Part shown: piece by piece, positions 1-11,400 of the stretch
How positions within the stretch are numbered: position 1 is the first letter of the stretch
Layout: the number at the start of each line of letters is the position of its first letter
From: Burhinus oedicnemus
Taxonomy: Eukaryota; Chordata; Aves; Charadriiformes; Burhinidae
Assembly (NCBI GenBank): GCA_008921705.1
Contig: VFFE01009182.1
Coordinates: 3,193,444 to 3,257,443 of the forward strand
Direction of reading: 5' to 3'
DNA: 64,000 bases
The notes under the pieces: model-generated
Databases searched by the model: none
Seen by the model: only the letters and a program-made list of their open reading frames with translations
What the model was told of the DNA's origin: nothing
Position numbers and translations under genes: made by a program

Positions 1-9
1 TCCCCATAT

Positions 10-873
10 TTATATTTTAGCCATCGTCCTCCACACCAAAGAGGCTTTAACCGCTTGGCTTGCTTGATTGCGGCACGTTTCACATTCATGGATGACTTGT
101 GCAATGGTGTCCATGGTCAAGTCCACCCCTCGATCACGAGCCCATCTATATGTTGCGTCTCTTCCTTGATGGCCTGAGGTGTCATGGGCCCACCGAGCTA
201 TGAATAATTCACCCTTATGTTGCCAGTCCAAATCCACCTGAGCCACTTCAATCTTAGCAGCCCGATCTACCTGCTGGTTGTTTTGATGTTCCTCAGTGGC
301 CTGACTCTTGGGTACATGGGCATCTACATGGTGTACTTTCATAACCAGATTCTCTAGATACCTGCTTGTATTCTCCCACATGCCATGCCACCCATGACTA
401 TCCAGCCTTGGGGCAGGTCTCTGGGGGGTAGTCTTAAACAGTTGTTTAACCCTAAACAACACCTGAAACATATTCAGGAGACACGGGGATAGGAACACGC
501 TGGTTTGAGCATCCCAAGGATATTCAAAATTCTCAAAAACTGTCATACCTGGCCCAAAGGAGAAAAGGGAGGCAAAAGAGGTTGGGAAAGTATCCCCCCC
601 TGTTTCCCCCACAGATTGGGTGTGATTATTAATAAATTCTGAGAGACGGTGCCCAAGGTATGGGCAGGCCAGCAATACCGCATAAATAACCCAACATAAT
701 CGCCTAAACAGTGATGTTACCATATCATAAGTTGATATTGCACAGGACAGCAAAATCATAATCCTGACCCCTCTGCCAGAGGTGATAAACAGCATCACAA
801 GGAGCTCATAGAGCAGATAAGAGTTTACATAACACAGCCATGCGAACAAACGAAACAGCATTGTGGTCACCAA
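10..873 (-). pseudogene. Retroviral remnant ORF: unknown N-terminal half fused to RNase H/integrase fragment
   Basis: An open frame of 287 codons. Residues from about 158 to 208 look like the end of RNase H, with the His (196) and Asp (203) of its last active-site motif. Residues 219-267 hold the integrase zinc-binding pattern His230, His235, Cys264, Cys267. The catalytic integrase core would lie further left. A frameshift near 22-40 ends the frame just after the zinc domain, because the coding match continues in another frame. Residues 1 to about 150 contain three hydrophobic stretches and match nothing I recognise. They may be a leader or gag-region piece joined to pol by the deletion. Probably not functional. 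Confidence 0.75.
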
Positions 874-949
874 CTATTGAACTAAGTTAATAAATGCATA
901 TAACATTCGTTTTAACAAGTTCTGATCTGTCGTTATCTCAACCCTTTGT

Positions 950-967
950 GCCCCACGTTGGGCGCCA
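950..967 (-). other. Retroviral primer-binding site, tRNA-Lys(1,2) type
   Basis: The minus strand reads TGGCGCCCAACGTGGGGC, 18 bases complementary to the 3' end of tRNA-Lys1,2. It lies 7 bases inside the LTR end at 975, the usual place. An intact primer site in a decayed element fixes both its orientation and its LTR edge. Confidence 0.88.
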
Positions 968-974
968 AAAAGAC

Positions 975-1115
975 TGTCGTGGTTTGGCCTCAGCTGGCAA
1001 CAGAGAACCACGCAGCTGCCTGCTCAACCCCCGAGGGCGGTGTGGGAAAATCGGAAGAAAGAGCCAAAACTCTTGGGTTGAGATAAAAACAGTTTAACAC
1101 AACAGCAAACGAAAA
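975..1115 (-). mobile_element. Truncated LTR (U5/R part) of the endogenous retrovirus
   Basis: The inner edge at 975 shows the expected terminal CA (TG on the + strand), next to the primer-binding site. The + strand from TGTCGTGGTTTGGCCTCAGC onward resembles an LTR family common in bird genomes. Only about 140 bases are recognisable before CR1 sequence begins near 1117, so the outer part (U3) is missing or too decayed to see. The outer limit is uncertain. Confidence 0.65.
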
Positions 1116-1116
1116 A

Positions 1117-2498
1117 GTACCACCCTGGTTAGTCTGGTACAGACCACCCTCCTCAGGATGAGGATGTGGGCAAAGCTTTCTTTAAAGGCAAAAGAAGTCT
1201 CTGAATCACAGGCTATGGTTTCCATCGGGAACTTTAATAAACATCCTGACACCTGCTGGAAGCCCAACACAGTGGGACGCAAGCAACCCAGATTTCTGGA
1301 GAGTATTAGGGGCAACTTCTTGATACAGGTACTGATCGGCCAACTAGGGGTGATGCAAAGCTGGATCTGCTGTTCCCTGAAATGGAAGAACTGTTTTCAG
1401 ATGTACTAATGTGGGTGCTCTTGACTGCAGTGACCATGAAATAGTGGAGTTCAAGATCCTGGTGGGAGTGAGAAAGGAGTAGCAGGGTACAGGCCCTAGA
1501 GTTGAGGAGAGCAGAATTTGGCTTTGTCAGGAAATTGGTATCTGGGATCCCATAGGAGGCAGCTCTGAAGGGCAGAGTAGCTCAGGAAAGCTGGCAGCAT
1601 CCTCTAATTACAAGAAGAGTCCGTTCTGCTGCTCAGGGATCTCCTGGCCAAGCTCCAGTGCAAGTAGGCAGTGTGCAGGATCTGGAAGCAGAGATGGGCT
1701 ACTGCGGAGAAGTTTGGAAATGTTGCCCAGGCATGAAGGGATAGTGTTAAGAAAGTGAAAACTAACCTAAAGTTGATGCCTCTAGGGTAACAAGAAGAGG
1801 TTTTGATGCTACGCTAGTCATAAAAGGCTGAGCAAGGAGAACACGGTTCTGTTGCTGAATAGAACAAGTGATTTACTGACAGTGGGCTTGAATAAGACTG
1901 AGGTACTCGGTGCCTTGCTTTGCCTCAGTCTTCATTGATGAGGTCTCCCAGACCACTGTGCTTAGTTGGGAGAGAGGAGCTCTGAGCAGTGGTTAAGGAT
2001 TGCGTCAGAGATTACTCAAGGAAAAGTCCACAGGACCCATTGAGCTGCATCCAGTGGTGCTGAGAGAATGGGGCAAAGCCATAACAAGGCCGCTTTCTGT
2101 CATCTTTGAAAGGTCATGGAGGTTTCTGATTAACTGTGGATAGGCCAGAAAGTCAGCCTGGGAGGTTACGGGATGGTCTGCATTAGCTGACCATTGAGAA
2201 GATGGAGCCAGGCTTTTCACAGCAGTCCATATTGGGAGGATGAGAGTCAATGAGGGTAAGTCAAAATAAGAGGGATATAAGAAGCATTTTTCCCCATGAG
2301 GACTGTCAGGCAGTGGAGGAGGCTGCCCAGAAAGGCTGTGCAGGCTCTGTCAAACCTTAAAGACTTTTAAGATGTGCCTCAAAAAAGCTGTGAGCAGCCT
2401 GCTCTGATCTCACAAGTGACCTCCTGCTTTAAGCAGGAAGTTAGACAAGAGGCTTTCCGTCAGTCCCTTCTGAACTCCATTATGCTGTGATTCTATAG
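1117..2498 (+). mobile_element. CR1 LINE, internally deleted, plus strand
   Basis: From about 1120 the + strand follows the CR1 ORF2 pattern: the endonuclease end (1155-1560), the start of the reverse transcriptase region (about 1890-2120), then a jump near 2120-2190 to the 3' end (2190-2498). It finishes with the CR1-type terminal GATTCTATAG at 2489-2498. The core of reverse transcriptase is missing, and the rest has many stops and frameshifts. Decay suggests an old copy. Boundaries are good to about 20 bases at the 3' end and less certain at the 5' end. Confidence 0.85.
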
Positions 2499-5400
2499 TA
2501 AAGTTCTCTGTTTCATTCCGTCTTCCTTTCTTAATTATTTTGTTCTGCTTTTAACTACTTCATGTGTTGAACTGATACTTCCATCAAACTATCAGTCATA
2601 AATCCAAAGGTTTGTATAATACTAATTAGCTTGGAGCCCATAAATTTTCTGTAAATTATACAGTTGCTTTCTACCATGTACCTCTTTATACATTTATCTG
2701 TGTTGAATTTAGTTTTCTTATTACATAGTCACTGAGTCCCTTCTGTCAGTTCATCTTTGCCAGCTCTTGTTTTTACTGTACTGCATATCTCTGTACTGAG
2801 CAAAGTTGGTCATCTCGCCACTTGCTCTTTTTTCTAGATCACTTCTGAATATTGCTTTCCAGCACAGATTTCATGAATTTGCAGTAACCTACCTTCAGAC
2901 TGGAACAAACGGTTTGCTTCTGCCCTCTTTCTCTTTTCAGTTGCCTATTTGTCTGCCTGGACCCTTCCATCTTACCTCATTGCTGCTTAGTTAAAAGCTT
3001 TTGCTGAATAACTTCTTCAGAAATTATTCTGAAATCCCAGTAGACTCCATAAACTGATTGCTATTATCTATGTTCTTTTTGACTTCTTGGTGTTGGGTGG
3101 GGTTTTTTTTTGTTTGTGGTGGCTTTTTTGTTTGTGGGTGTGTTTGGTTTGTTTTTTTTCTGGGCAGGATTTACTTACCTCAGGTAATGCTGTAGCTAAC
3201 GAAATGGAAAGACTTCTTGATTTGTTCTACCACCTTCCTTCCCACCAAAGTTTTTATGTTCTTCGGTGTCTTTCAGCATCTAGTAATCTATCAGATGTTT
3301 GAATTTTCTATTTTCCTGAGATCTTTTGATGTTTCCCTTGTTCATCTCTCCTCCTTTCCTTATTCCTTCACATGCATAGCTTTTTTTCCATAGCAGAAAC
3401 ACTGTCTTGGTGCTAATACGCAGAGATATTTTATTTCCACAAGGCTCTTTGTAGAGCTAATATTACTTGGCGTTTTACCTCTCTGTATAATCAGTTTTTA
3501 CATTCCATAGTAGTCCCAAATCTCAAGATGACTGATTTTATGTGTATGTGTATCTCTGTAGAAGAATATTTATACATGGGAAACTGCAAATATTTAAATA
3601 AATGTTTTCAAGGAAACTTGAGTTTTAATTCATTAACCACAGAGATAAGAACAGAGGCGAGGGAATGCAAAAACCTATGCTAGACCTATGATCTCATGTT
3701 ATTTATACCCAATGTGCAACTTTATACCTTGAAAATGGATTATAAAGAGGTTATGGATTATAAAGAGGCTAGTTCTTATGGTCATCACCCATATTATGTG
3801 AAAATCTGTGGCATTTGGAATTATAATGATTTGACCCTAAAAGATAGTTAAACTTCTCTATTAGGTCTATAGTATGTAACTCTAGTAAACTATTGAAAGA
3901 TTTATAACTTCAGTTGGTTGAAAATTTAGGTTATTAATATTGTCTGCCAGCCAGGAAGACTTATGTTTCAAACAACATCCCAGGAAATTTAATGCATGTT
4001 AATTTAGAGCATTAGCTAATACCATATTTATTTGTCAACAGGACAGATTGACTCCTTGGGTTGCACTGACTATGTAGAAGTCTTTTCAAGCTTTTTGTAG
4101 GAGCCTTTTGAAACTTGACACATCACATAGGTCAACAATATCTAAATGTTAACTACTGTCAGTCAATGATATATTGTGTAACATAATCTAAAACTAAATT
4201 GCAAAGAAAGAAAAATCTTTTTCTTTCTATTTAAGGGGTGCTTGTTGGGGGGGCAGGGAAGCTTTTGACACTTTTGACAGTTTCCTTATGCAATGTATGT
4301 TGTTTTTTATAGCCACCAATTCAACCATCAATGGTTTGTTATATTTGCAGTAAGAGCATGAAATTCCTTAAAATATGCTTGCAATGAGTGACAGCAAACC
4401 TTAACAAGATTCACACATTGCTAGAAATACTGCCTTTTAATCTGTATTTATTTGTGTATTAGAGAAATACGCATATGTGGAAGTCATCCTTTTTTGTAGG
4501 GGAAGAGGGGAGTCTCTCTTCAGATAGCTCCAAACCATAGTTTTGCTTTTAAGTTACATTCAGCATCATTAGAATGAACAGTAATATTTTTTCCACAGTG
4601 TAACTTTTAAAAACCTGTCCTGCTGTTGAAGACTTTTGACTTGATAATAACTTGAATTTAAAGCTGAGTTCCCAAGAAAATATATCAAAATGAAACTGTG
4701 TTAAAGCATACTTGTTTCTTTCTTACCTGCCAAGAAACAAATCAACGTCCCTCGATGACTTTCGCATCTCCTCTTGAACCTGTAATATATGTTTTTGACA
4801 GGACTTCACCCATACATGCTTTTGCTACTATTTAGTTAGATCAACTTTTATAGAAGGATCCCTAAATCTTGAGGTTTTAGAATATTTCTAGAAGGTTGTT
4901 TGTGTGTGGATTTTGTGTTGGTTTTTTTAAGTCTCATTATTGTAACTGCGTATGTCTGCTCTTGAAATAGAACTTAAGATACTGAGTTCTTTAAAGAAAC
5001 AAAAGACAAATACACTACTACGTATTGTTACTTCCTTTTTTACAGTAGATTTCAGTGGCTCCCTTTTTAAAAAAAAAAAAAAAGTCACAATTTTCCTTGG
5101 GTTTAAGAGTTTATCGTTTGAAAATGTCTTATAAGCAATACATTTACTGAGCCTGTGAAGCCACTCCTTTGTCTCATGCTGAGCACAAGTTAAGTGTTCA
5201 CAGGACGTAGGACGTAAAAGGTGAGTAACTTGCAGGATATGGATGCGCTGTTGGAATCGTGTCTGTGGACTTGCTGCTTCTGCAAGTTGTCTCCCAGGTC
5301 TTTTGTTTTAAGACATTGCACAGGACTAACTTTATCTTTTCGGGTTCCCAGCAGGGTTTCAGTCATGTGTGAGGAGTACTGCCGTGGCAGTACTTGCCCC

Positions 5401-8400
5401 TTGAAAAAGGTGTCATGGGAGATATTGACTAGTTGGTCGTTTAGTGAACGTTGTCCATACAGCGAGCAAATTCCTGATGGAAGGAAGAAAGTGTGTGGGG
5501 AATCACATGAAGATTGTACTGTAAATGCTGCTCTATTTCCACCCCCTTAGTCCCATACCTAAAGTACTAAGTGCGGCATTTTCCTGGGTCTCATGACTTC
5601 CCGAGGGCCTGTCCTGAGTGTAGCTCCTCCCTTATCCTAACAGGACAGCAGAGGCTTGGCATCTCCACACTCTTTTCTCTGGGAATCTGTCAGAGTCTGG
5701 TTAGTCATTCAAAAATGAGACACTTCTTGTTGGGTGGTTGGTTTTTTTTCCTTCCCTGAAAGTACATAGCTTGCAGAACAAAGAATTAAAAAGTTACCAT
5801 CTTACAAGCATAAACCTCCATGGCTGCCCTTTAACTTTTATTTTCCGGGTCCCTAACACAACTTCTGGCATTTTACTCTGTTGCATTGTGTTCAGGAGCA
5901 GCCTTCTTGCTTTCCTGATGCCAATACATTTAGGGTTAGAATCTCATTTGATCCTAAGCTTTTAGTTCTGGGAAGAAGCAAACCAGCTTGATGGGTGAGA
6001 ATCAAGCAAGTATTTTCTTCCTAGCTGATGGCTTGGCTATTGTTCTTACCATCTTTGAAACAGCCTAGCACAAGTATCTAACTTTTGCATTGTTTTGTTA
6101 TTCCTATTTGTCACGCTGAATGGAAGGGATTGTGATGGATGATGTGTCAGTGCAATACCAGAAAGCCTAGTATTATATAGTAAGAGTTGCATATGTGTAC
6201 ATTGTACACGACTCCCTTGCTTCCCTGGGTATGCAATGGAAGGTTGCATGCTGAAGAACATTCAGTGTGCAATCCCCCTTTGAGTTAAAGTGGTCACTGA
6301 TGGAATATTTTCTCTCCACTGTTCTCTCTGTGGAACCATCTGGGGCAGAAGTGTGTGTGGGAATATGATATAAACTGTTCTGTAGAGTTTCATGGACGGA
6401 GGAATAATGACGTTGGAAATCTAGTTTTCTTGCTTTCCCTCCTGCCATTGCTCCCTCTGTTCCCCTGTAAAGATCGACCTGTCACTTCCAAGTTGAGTCA
6501 TCGTATTATATTTGCTCACAAGATATTACTTTTCCTACTTTTTGTTCTTCTCTATAGTCTCCAGTTCCCTCGGGTTGCTTGTGTGATTTTTTTCAAACTC
6601 TTACCTTATATTTAGTGGTATATAATATTGCGAAATATCTGTAGTGAAGGGTTAGAAAGCTTTAATGGATGATGGCTTTAGCTTTGACTCAAAATAGTTG
6701 TTCGTTTAATTGAAATAAAGGATACAGAATAAGTGTTGGGTTGTGATCATATGTGAAGTTCCTAGGTTTAGAAGGGCATAAATCCATTGCATTGTTTAAG
6801 TGCGTTGTTTAAAGTTATACCACAAACTTATTTAATGTTGTACGTTTAGGCAAGAAGTTGAAAACTGTAACCATGTAAGGAAATGTTAGCTGTTATATTA
6901 TGCCCTAACATTTTTTTTTTTTTCCCTTGGTTTGAACATGTAACAGAGGAGTGGTTGAATGGCATTTTTTAGTGTGTGCCAAGACACAAGTATAAAGTGA
7001 ATTCTTCTGGACACATCTCATATCATACTTATCTGTCTTCTGAATTGCAGTAATGTTCTGAGTTTGTTGCTATAAACAAGTAAATGTTCTCTAAATGCAG
7101 GCTGGTAATAGCATGGTGAGCTGTTTGTTTAAAATGTTGACTTAACCCAAGTCTGCTAGAGGTCTTAAGTTAGTTTGACTTTCTAGGTCAAACAATATGA
7201 AAGCTGTTTTCCATCTTGTTCAATATTACACCTCAGCTTTTTGGAAAGGCAAAACACGACAGCTGAAAACTGCATTTTATACCTTGGTTTTCAGCAGTTT
7301 GGAATGTTGATTGGTTGACTGTTTATAAATAAAAATGTCCATTTTGAGATACTTTCCAAAGCTTTTAAGATCTGGGATTGACTCTCCCTGTGACTTTGAA
7401 AATGCTGTTTCCTGACTGCTACCACTGAGCATGTGGCGTTGTTCTGCTGAAGTTCAGCCATGAGATAGTGTCGCATCTGTCTGTAGGAGTTTTGTTTCAG
7501 GGAGGGAGACAGGGAAAAAACCTCCTCTTCCTATACTTCCACAATGAAGTTTGAACAGGAGAATCTGTTCAAGTCCCAGCTTTGAAGCTGTTTTCCTCTC
7601 TTCTCTTCCTTTCATGCAATTTTCTAAAGAATGCGAGGATTTTCAGGAAGGCTTTTGATTGTGTGAAATTCTTAGTGTATGAAAAGAAGCAGTATGAGGA
7701 ATATGTTTTGGGCGATTTCCTCATTTTCTTAAGGTTTTTTCACTAAAAGACAGAAGACAATACACAGGGCTACTGTGTGCTTAGTAGAAAATACGTTTAA
7801 AATTCTCTATACTCTTGTTAAAATAATTCTTTTCTACGTTGTAAGTAAAATGTGTTTAAATTTACATGCAAATGCAAATAAGTGTATCAGTCAGTTTCCT
7901 TTCAGTTTAAGCATTATAGGAAGAATTCTAGTTATATTATGCTTGCTGACTTTTACTGCTATGGCTCATATGCGTAGGCTCAAATATAGACCTGATGTCC
8001 ACATTTAATGCCTGTCATTAGTCTCTATTTTGAAAACAGAATTTACCATTTATAAAACATGCACAAGTGGAGTAGGAGGCTGCCCCAGTGTGAGTTATAA
8101 GGAGTTACTGGGTGGAAAGGAGTGTACCGCAGAAGCAGAGCGCACAATGCAGTGGCAACAAACAGCCACTTCATGGACTTTTTCTGTGAGAAAAGTAGGT
8201 TCAAGTTTATGAACCAAAAGGTAAAAAGGTAAAATACAGCAGTGAATAGAAAAAGTGGGGAAGGCCTTAAAGAGGAGGGAGAAGTGATTCTCCTGAATTA
8301 GTGTTATAGAGTCCAAAAGACTTGAGAGTTGGAGAGAAGTGGACCTAGTTGCCAGTGAAGTTGGTTATGTTTTTGCAATATGGAGCTTTGCTGGACACTA

Positions 8401-11400
8401 ATATTCAATCTGAGGCACACAGGAGCGTTAAGTCACTAATAAGCCTAAGTGCACTATTTAGGAATACTTTTTATTTTGAACCCTTAGCACTTCAAATATT
8501 GATAACTGGTAAATTTAAAGTTCTTAATGTTATTGAAGTGTGTGCAAATGTTATGGTAGTGTGTGCAGGTGGGAGCATACATTCCATAGCGTTCTGCGTT
8601 TTCTTTGATTTAGATTATTGGCATGAATAAAAAGTTAACCCTAATAATGGCCGATCTACACCACTAAAACTAGCTCTGTATACAGTAAACCACCAAAATT
8701 GTTTATAAAGTGAAGTGAGAACATAAGCTTAATTTGTCATGTTGGCAGAGGCAGACTATTCCAAATAATATATTTAATGACATAGGCAGAGCTCTATTTT
8801 TGCTTTTTATTTTTAGAACAATAATAATGTATTCATTCCTTAAGATTGCTCTCTGCTCACTGTACAAAATGAAGGTAGATATGGTCTCTGCTTTGCGGTT
8901 TTAAAATCTGAATAAATGTAAAATTGGAAATGCATAAAAGGCCCCAGATGACTAAATGAGGCAAAAGGGGGTTGCAATGCGTTAATGCATATATAGACTT
9001 GCAACTTACACAAGGTCATGTTTTAGCTAGATGCCAGTACCTGAAGCAATTCATTTAGGAGCTCTGCAGGAATGCATACTTCTCTTTCCTCCTGCCGAAG
9101 AGTTGCTTTTCAAGCTCTACTAAGAAGATATATTTAGTTTTTTGTTACTAGTCAAATTAAGTGCTTCCTAAATTTTCTTTGCCAAAATTCAAGTTAGTCT
9201 TTGTATTTTTCTCCTGTTAAACCTCAAGCCTTGGCACTAATTTAGACAAATTCCTAGCTAGTATTTGCTGCTAACAAATAGGTATCGTTATGCACACCTA
9301 TGCTAGTCGTGGTATCCTTGCCTGTTGTTAATCTCCTTCACTTTGGTAAAAGTGAGCCTACAAACTGGCCTGCCACAAGAATGGAAATTGTACGCTTTTC
9401 TTGGGCTGCTCTAAGAGAAACCTGAGTGATGATGGCATTTCACAATATGCCGATGGTGTTCCAGCTGTCTGCCAATAGGTGTATCGTATTTGGTTTGCTA
9501 AGCTTCACTAGTAACCGTGACTTACTTTATTTTATTTTTTCTTATCGCCTTCGGAGAAGTTTAGGTTTTCTGCAGCCATTACAGCACTGGTCAAATGTAT
9601 TCATTCTACTTAAGCATCCTAGATGATTTTCTGCCAAATGAGAATGTTCTTGGCATCTTGCTGACTGGTTTAGAATTAGTAGCCTGAATCGCTTTAATAT
9701 TAGTTTCACACATCAATTTGAAAGTCCGTCCTTCCTTCTAAGCTTAATCTTTAGGAATTGAATGGGAAGATGGCTGTGTTCGTAATATTATGAAATTAGG
9801 GGTTTCATGTAAACTTATATAAAGGTGATCAATATTAAATTCCTCAGTTCTTGTGCAGAATTTTTTTTCCTCAACAGTGGAAACAAATACAAAATTGCTA
9901 GTCAAACAAAACAAAAAGTTTTTATACATCCAGTAGTGAAACAGCTGGTTTTAGTGTCCTGTGCTTGCAGAACTTGCAAGAATCCGTCAGAGAGAGCCTG
10001 TCTAAAGCTCTATGCAGCAGCTTGATAGGTCATCTTTTATCTAGACACAGAAATACTGTTTTACTACTTTCCAAGTTTTGTTGATGTTATAACTTTACTA
10101 TTTTAGGACTCTACTGGTAGCTCTTAATGATCTGTGTTACATGCCAAGGTTTTATGGATTTAATATGCTGACTCATTTATATTCTTGCAGTATTAATGCA
10201 GCATCACAGTTCTTGAATGTTAAGAATTAATCCTTTACTCGGGCAACCTAAATTCTGCCAAGGTCCTTATGTTTGATAATCTTAGACATTAAGGGAGGAA
10301 AAGGGATAAGCAGGGAATTTTAGGTGAAACCAAGGTAGCTTGTATTCTGAAATCGCATTTGGGCTCTATATAGCGTGGGTAGACATTACTCAGAAAAGTG
10401 AATGTTTTTAGTATCTTGTAGTCTTGAAGCTACAACTCTACGTAGCTCTCTCTGGTATGACAGAAAATACATCTACATCATCACCACCTATAGCAGGGGA
10501 AAGCCATAGTATGTCTGTTGTGATTCAGCATGGTTAGTTTGAATGCCCTAAATTGACACTGGATTTTTTGTTGTTGTTGTTGTTTATTCTCAGTTTCTTC
10601 TAATCTTTTGTTCAGCCCCCAAACTGATAGAATAGGAGGCAGGTATTCTGAAAATCTCATGATAACTTGAGTTGATGTAACTTAGCCTTAGTTTGGTCAA
10701 GTTTCCAGATGACAGCTTTTAAATAGGTTTAAATAGACTGGGAAAAAGCTCCACCTTTTAAAGAATTTTTCTTGCATGCATAAGTTTTGCATAATTTACA
10801 TCGGTGAATTTTAAACATATTTGATCAAGGCCAGTGGATAGAAAGTATCCACCTTTTAGATCCAGCCTGTTTGCTTGCACTGGGACTCCTGACACCTTTC
10901 CATAGCTGAAGCCAAGTGGGTGAGAGATGAAGTGCTGCCCCATGCGATGTGTTTGGAAGGCCAGCGCTTTGGCCTGGGGCCAGTGGGTGGCACTTGGGCC
11001 AGGGACGGTCTCTGCTGTGTCTCTCTCGGTGGCAGCAGCAGAACAGCTTCTGCTCCGTGGCATCGCCTACCCTGGGTGTAGGAAGCCTAGTCAACAGATG
11101 GCTCAGCAAATTGGGAATTGTTTGGCCTAGCCCCTTTCTGAAGCACTGGGGTGCTTGGCCATGGGAGGTCTCTGCTGCAGTGAGGGCTTAGGTGAGCTCA
11201 TTTATATCTCCTTACATCAGGAAGAACCATAGGTTCCTCCTTGAGGTACTTTGGGCACAAAAATTGGTTGGTCTCAGGAACACTTATTGTATACTTGTTT
11301 ACACTTACACTGGGAAATGATCTTTTTTAGATTAAGATAGAAGTTTCCTGAAGTTGATTTAGCTCTGTACAGAGAGCTACAGCATGATACTGTCCTGTTA

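Larger units (their letters stand above)
1..1115 (-). mobile_element. Endogenous retrovirus remnant, 5' part with large internal deletion
   Basis: On the minus strand, read from high to low coordinates, the order is: LTR fragment (about 1115-975), primer-binding site (967-950), short leader, then an open frame whose second half is the end of RNase H and the start of integrase. It runs off the left edge at position 1. Gag, protease and nearly all reverse transcriptase are missing between leader and RNase H, so it cannot encode a complete set of proteins. The tRNA-Lys primer-binding site and pol type suggest a class II (beta/alpha-like) bird element. Family assignment needs a repeat library. 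Confidence 0.85.

Noticed and set aside
5221..5550. 109-codon plus-strand ORF with several cysteines
   Set aside because: Cys spacing fits no known domain and the frame starts and ends in ordinary intronic DNA.
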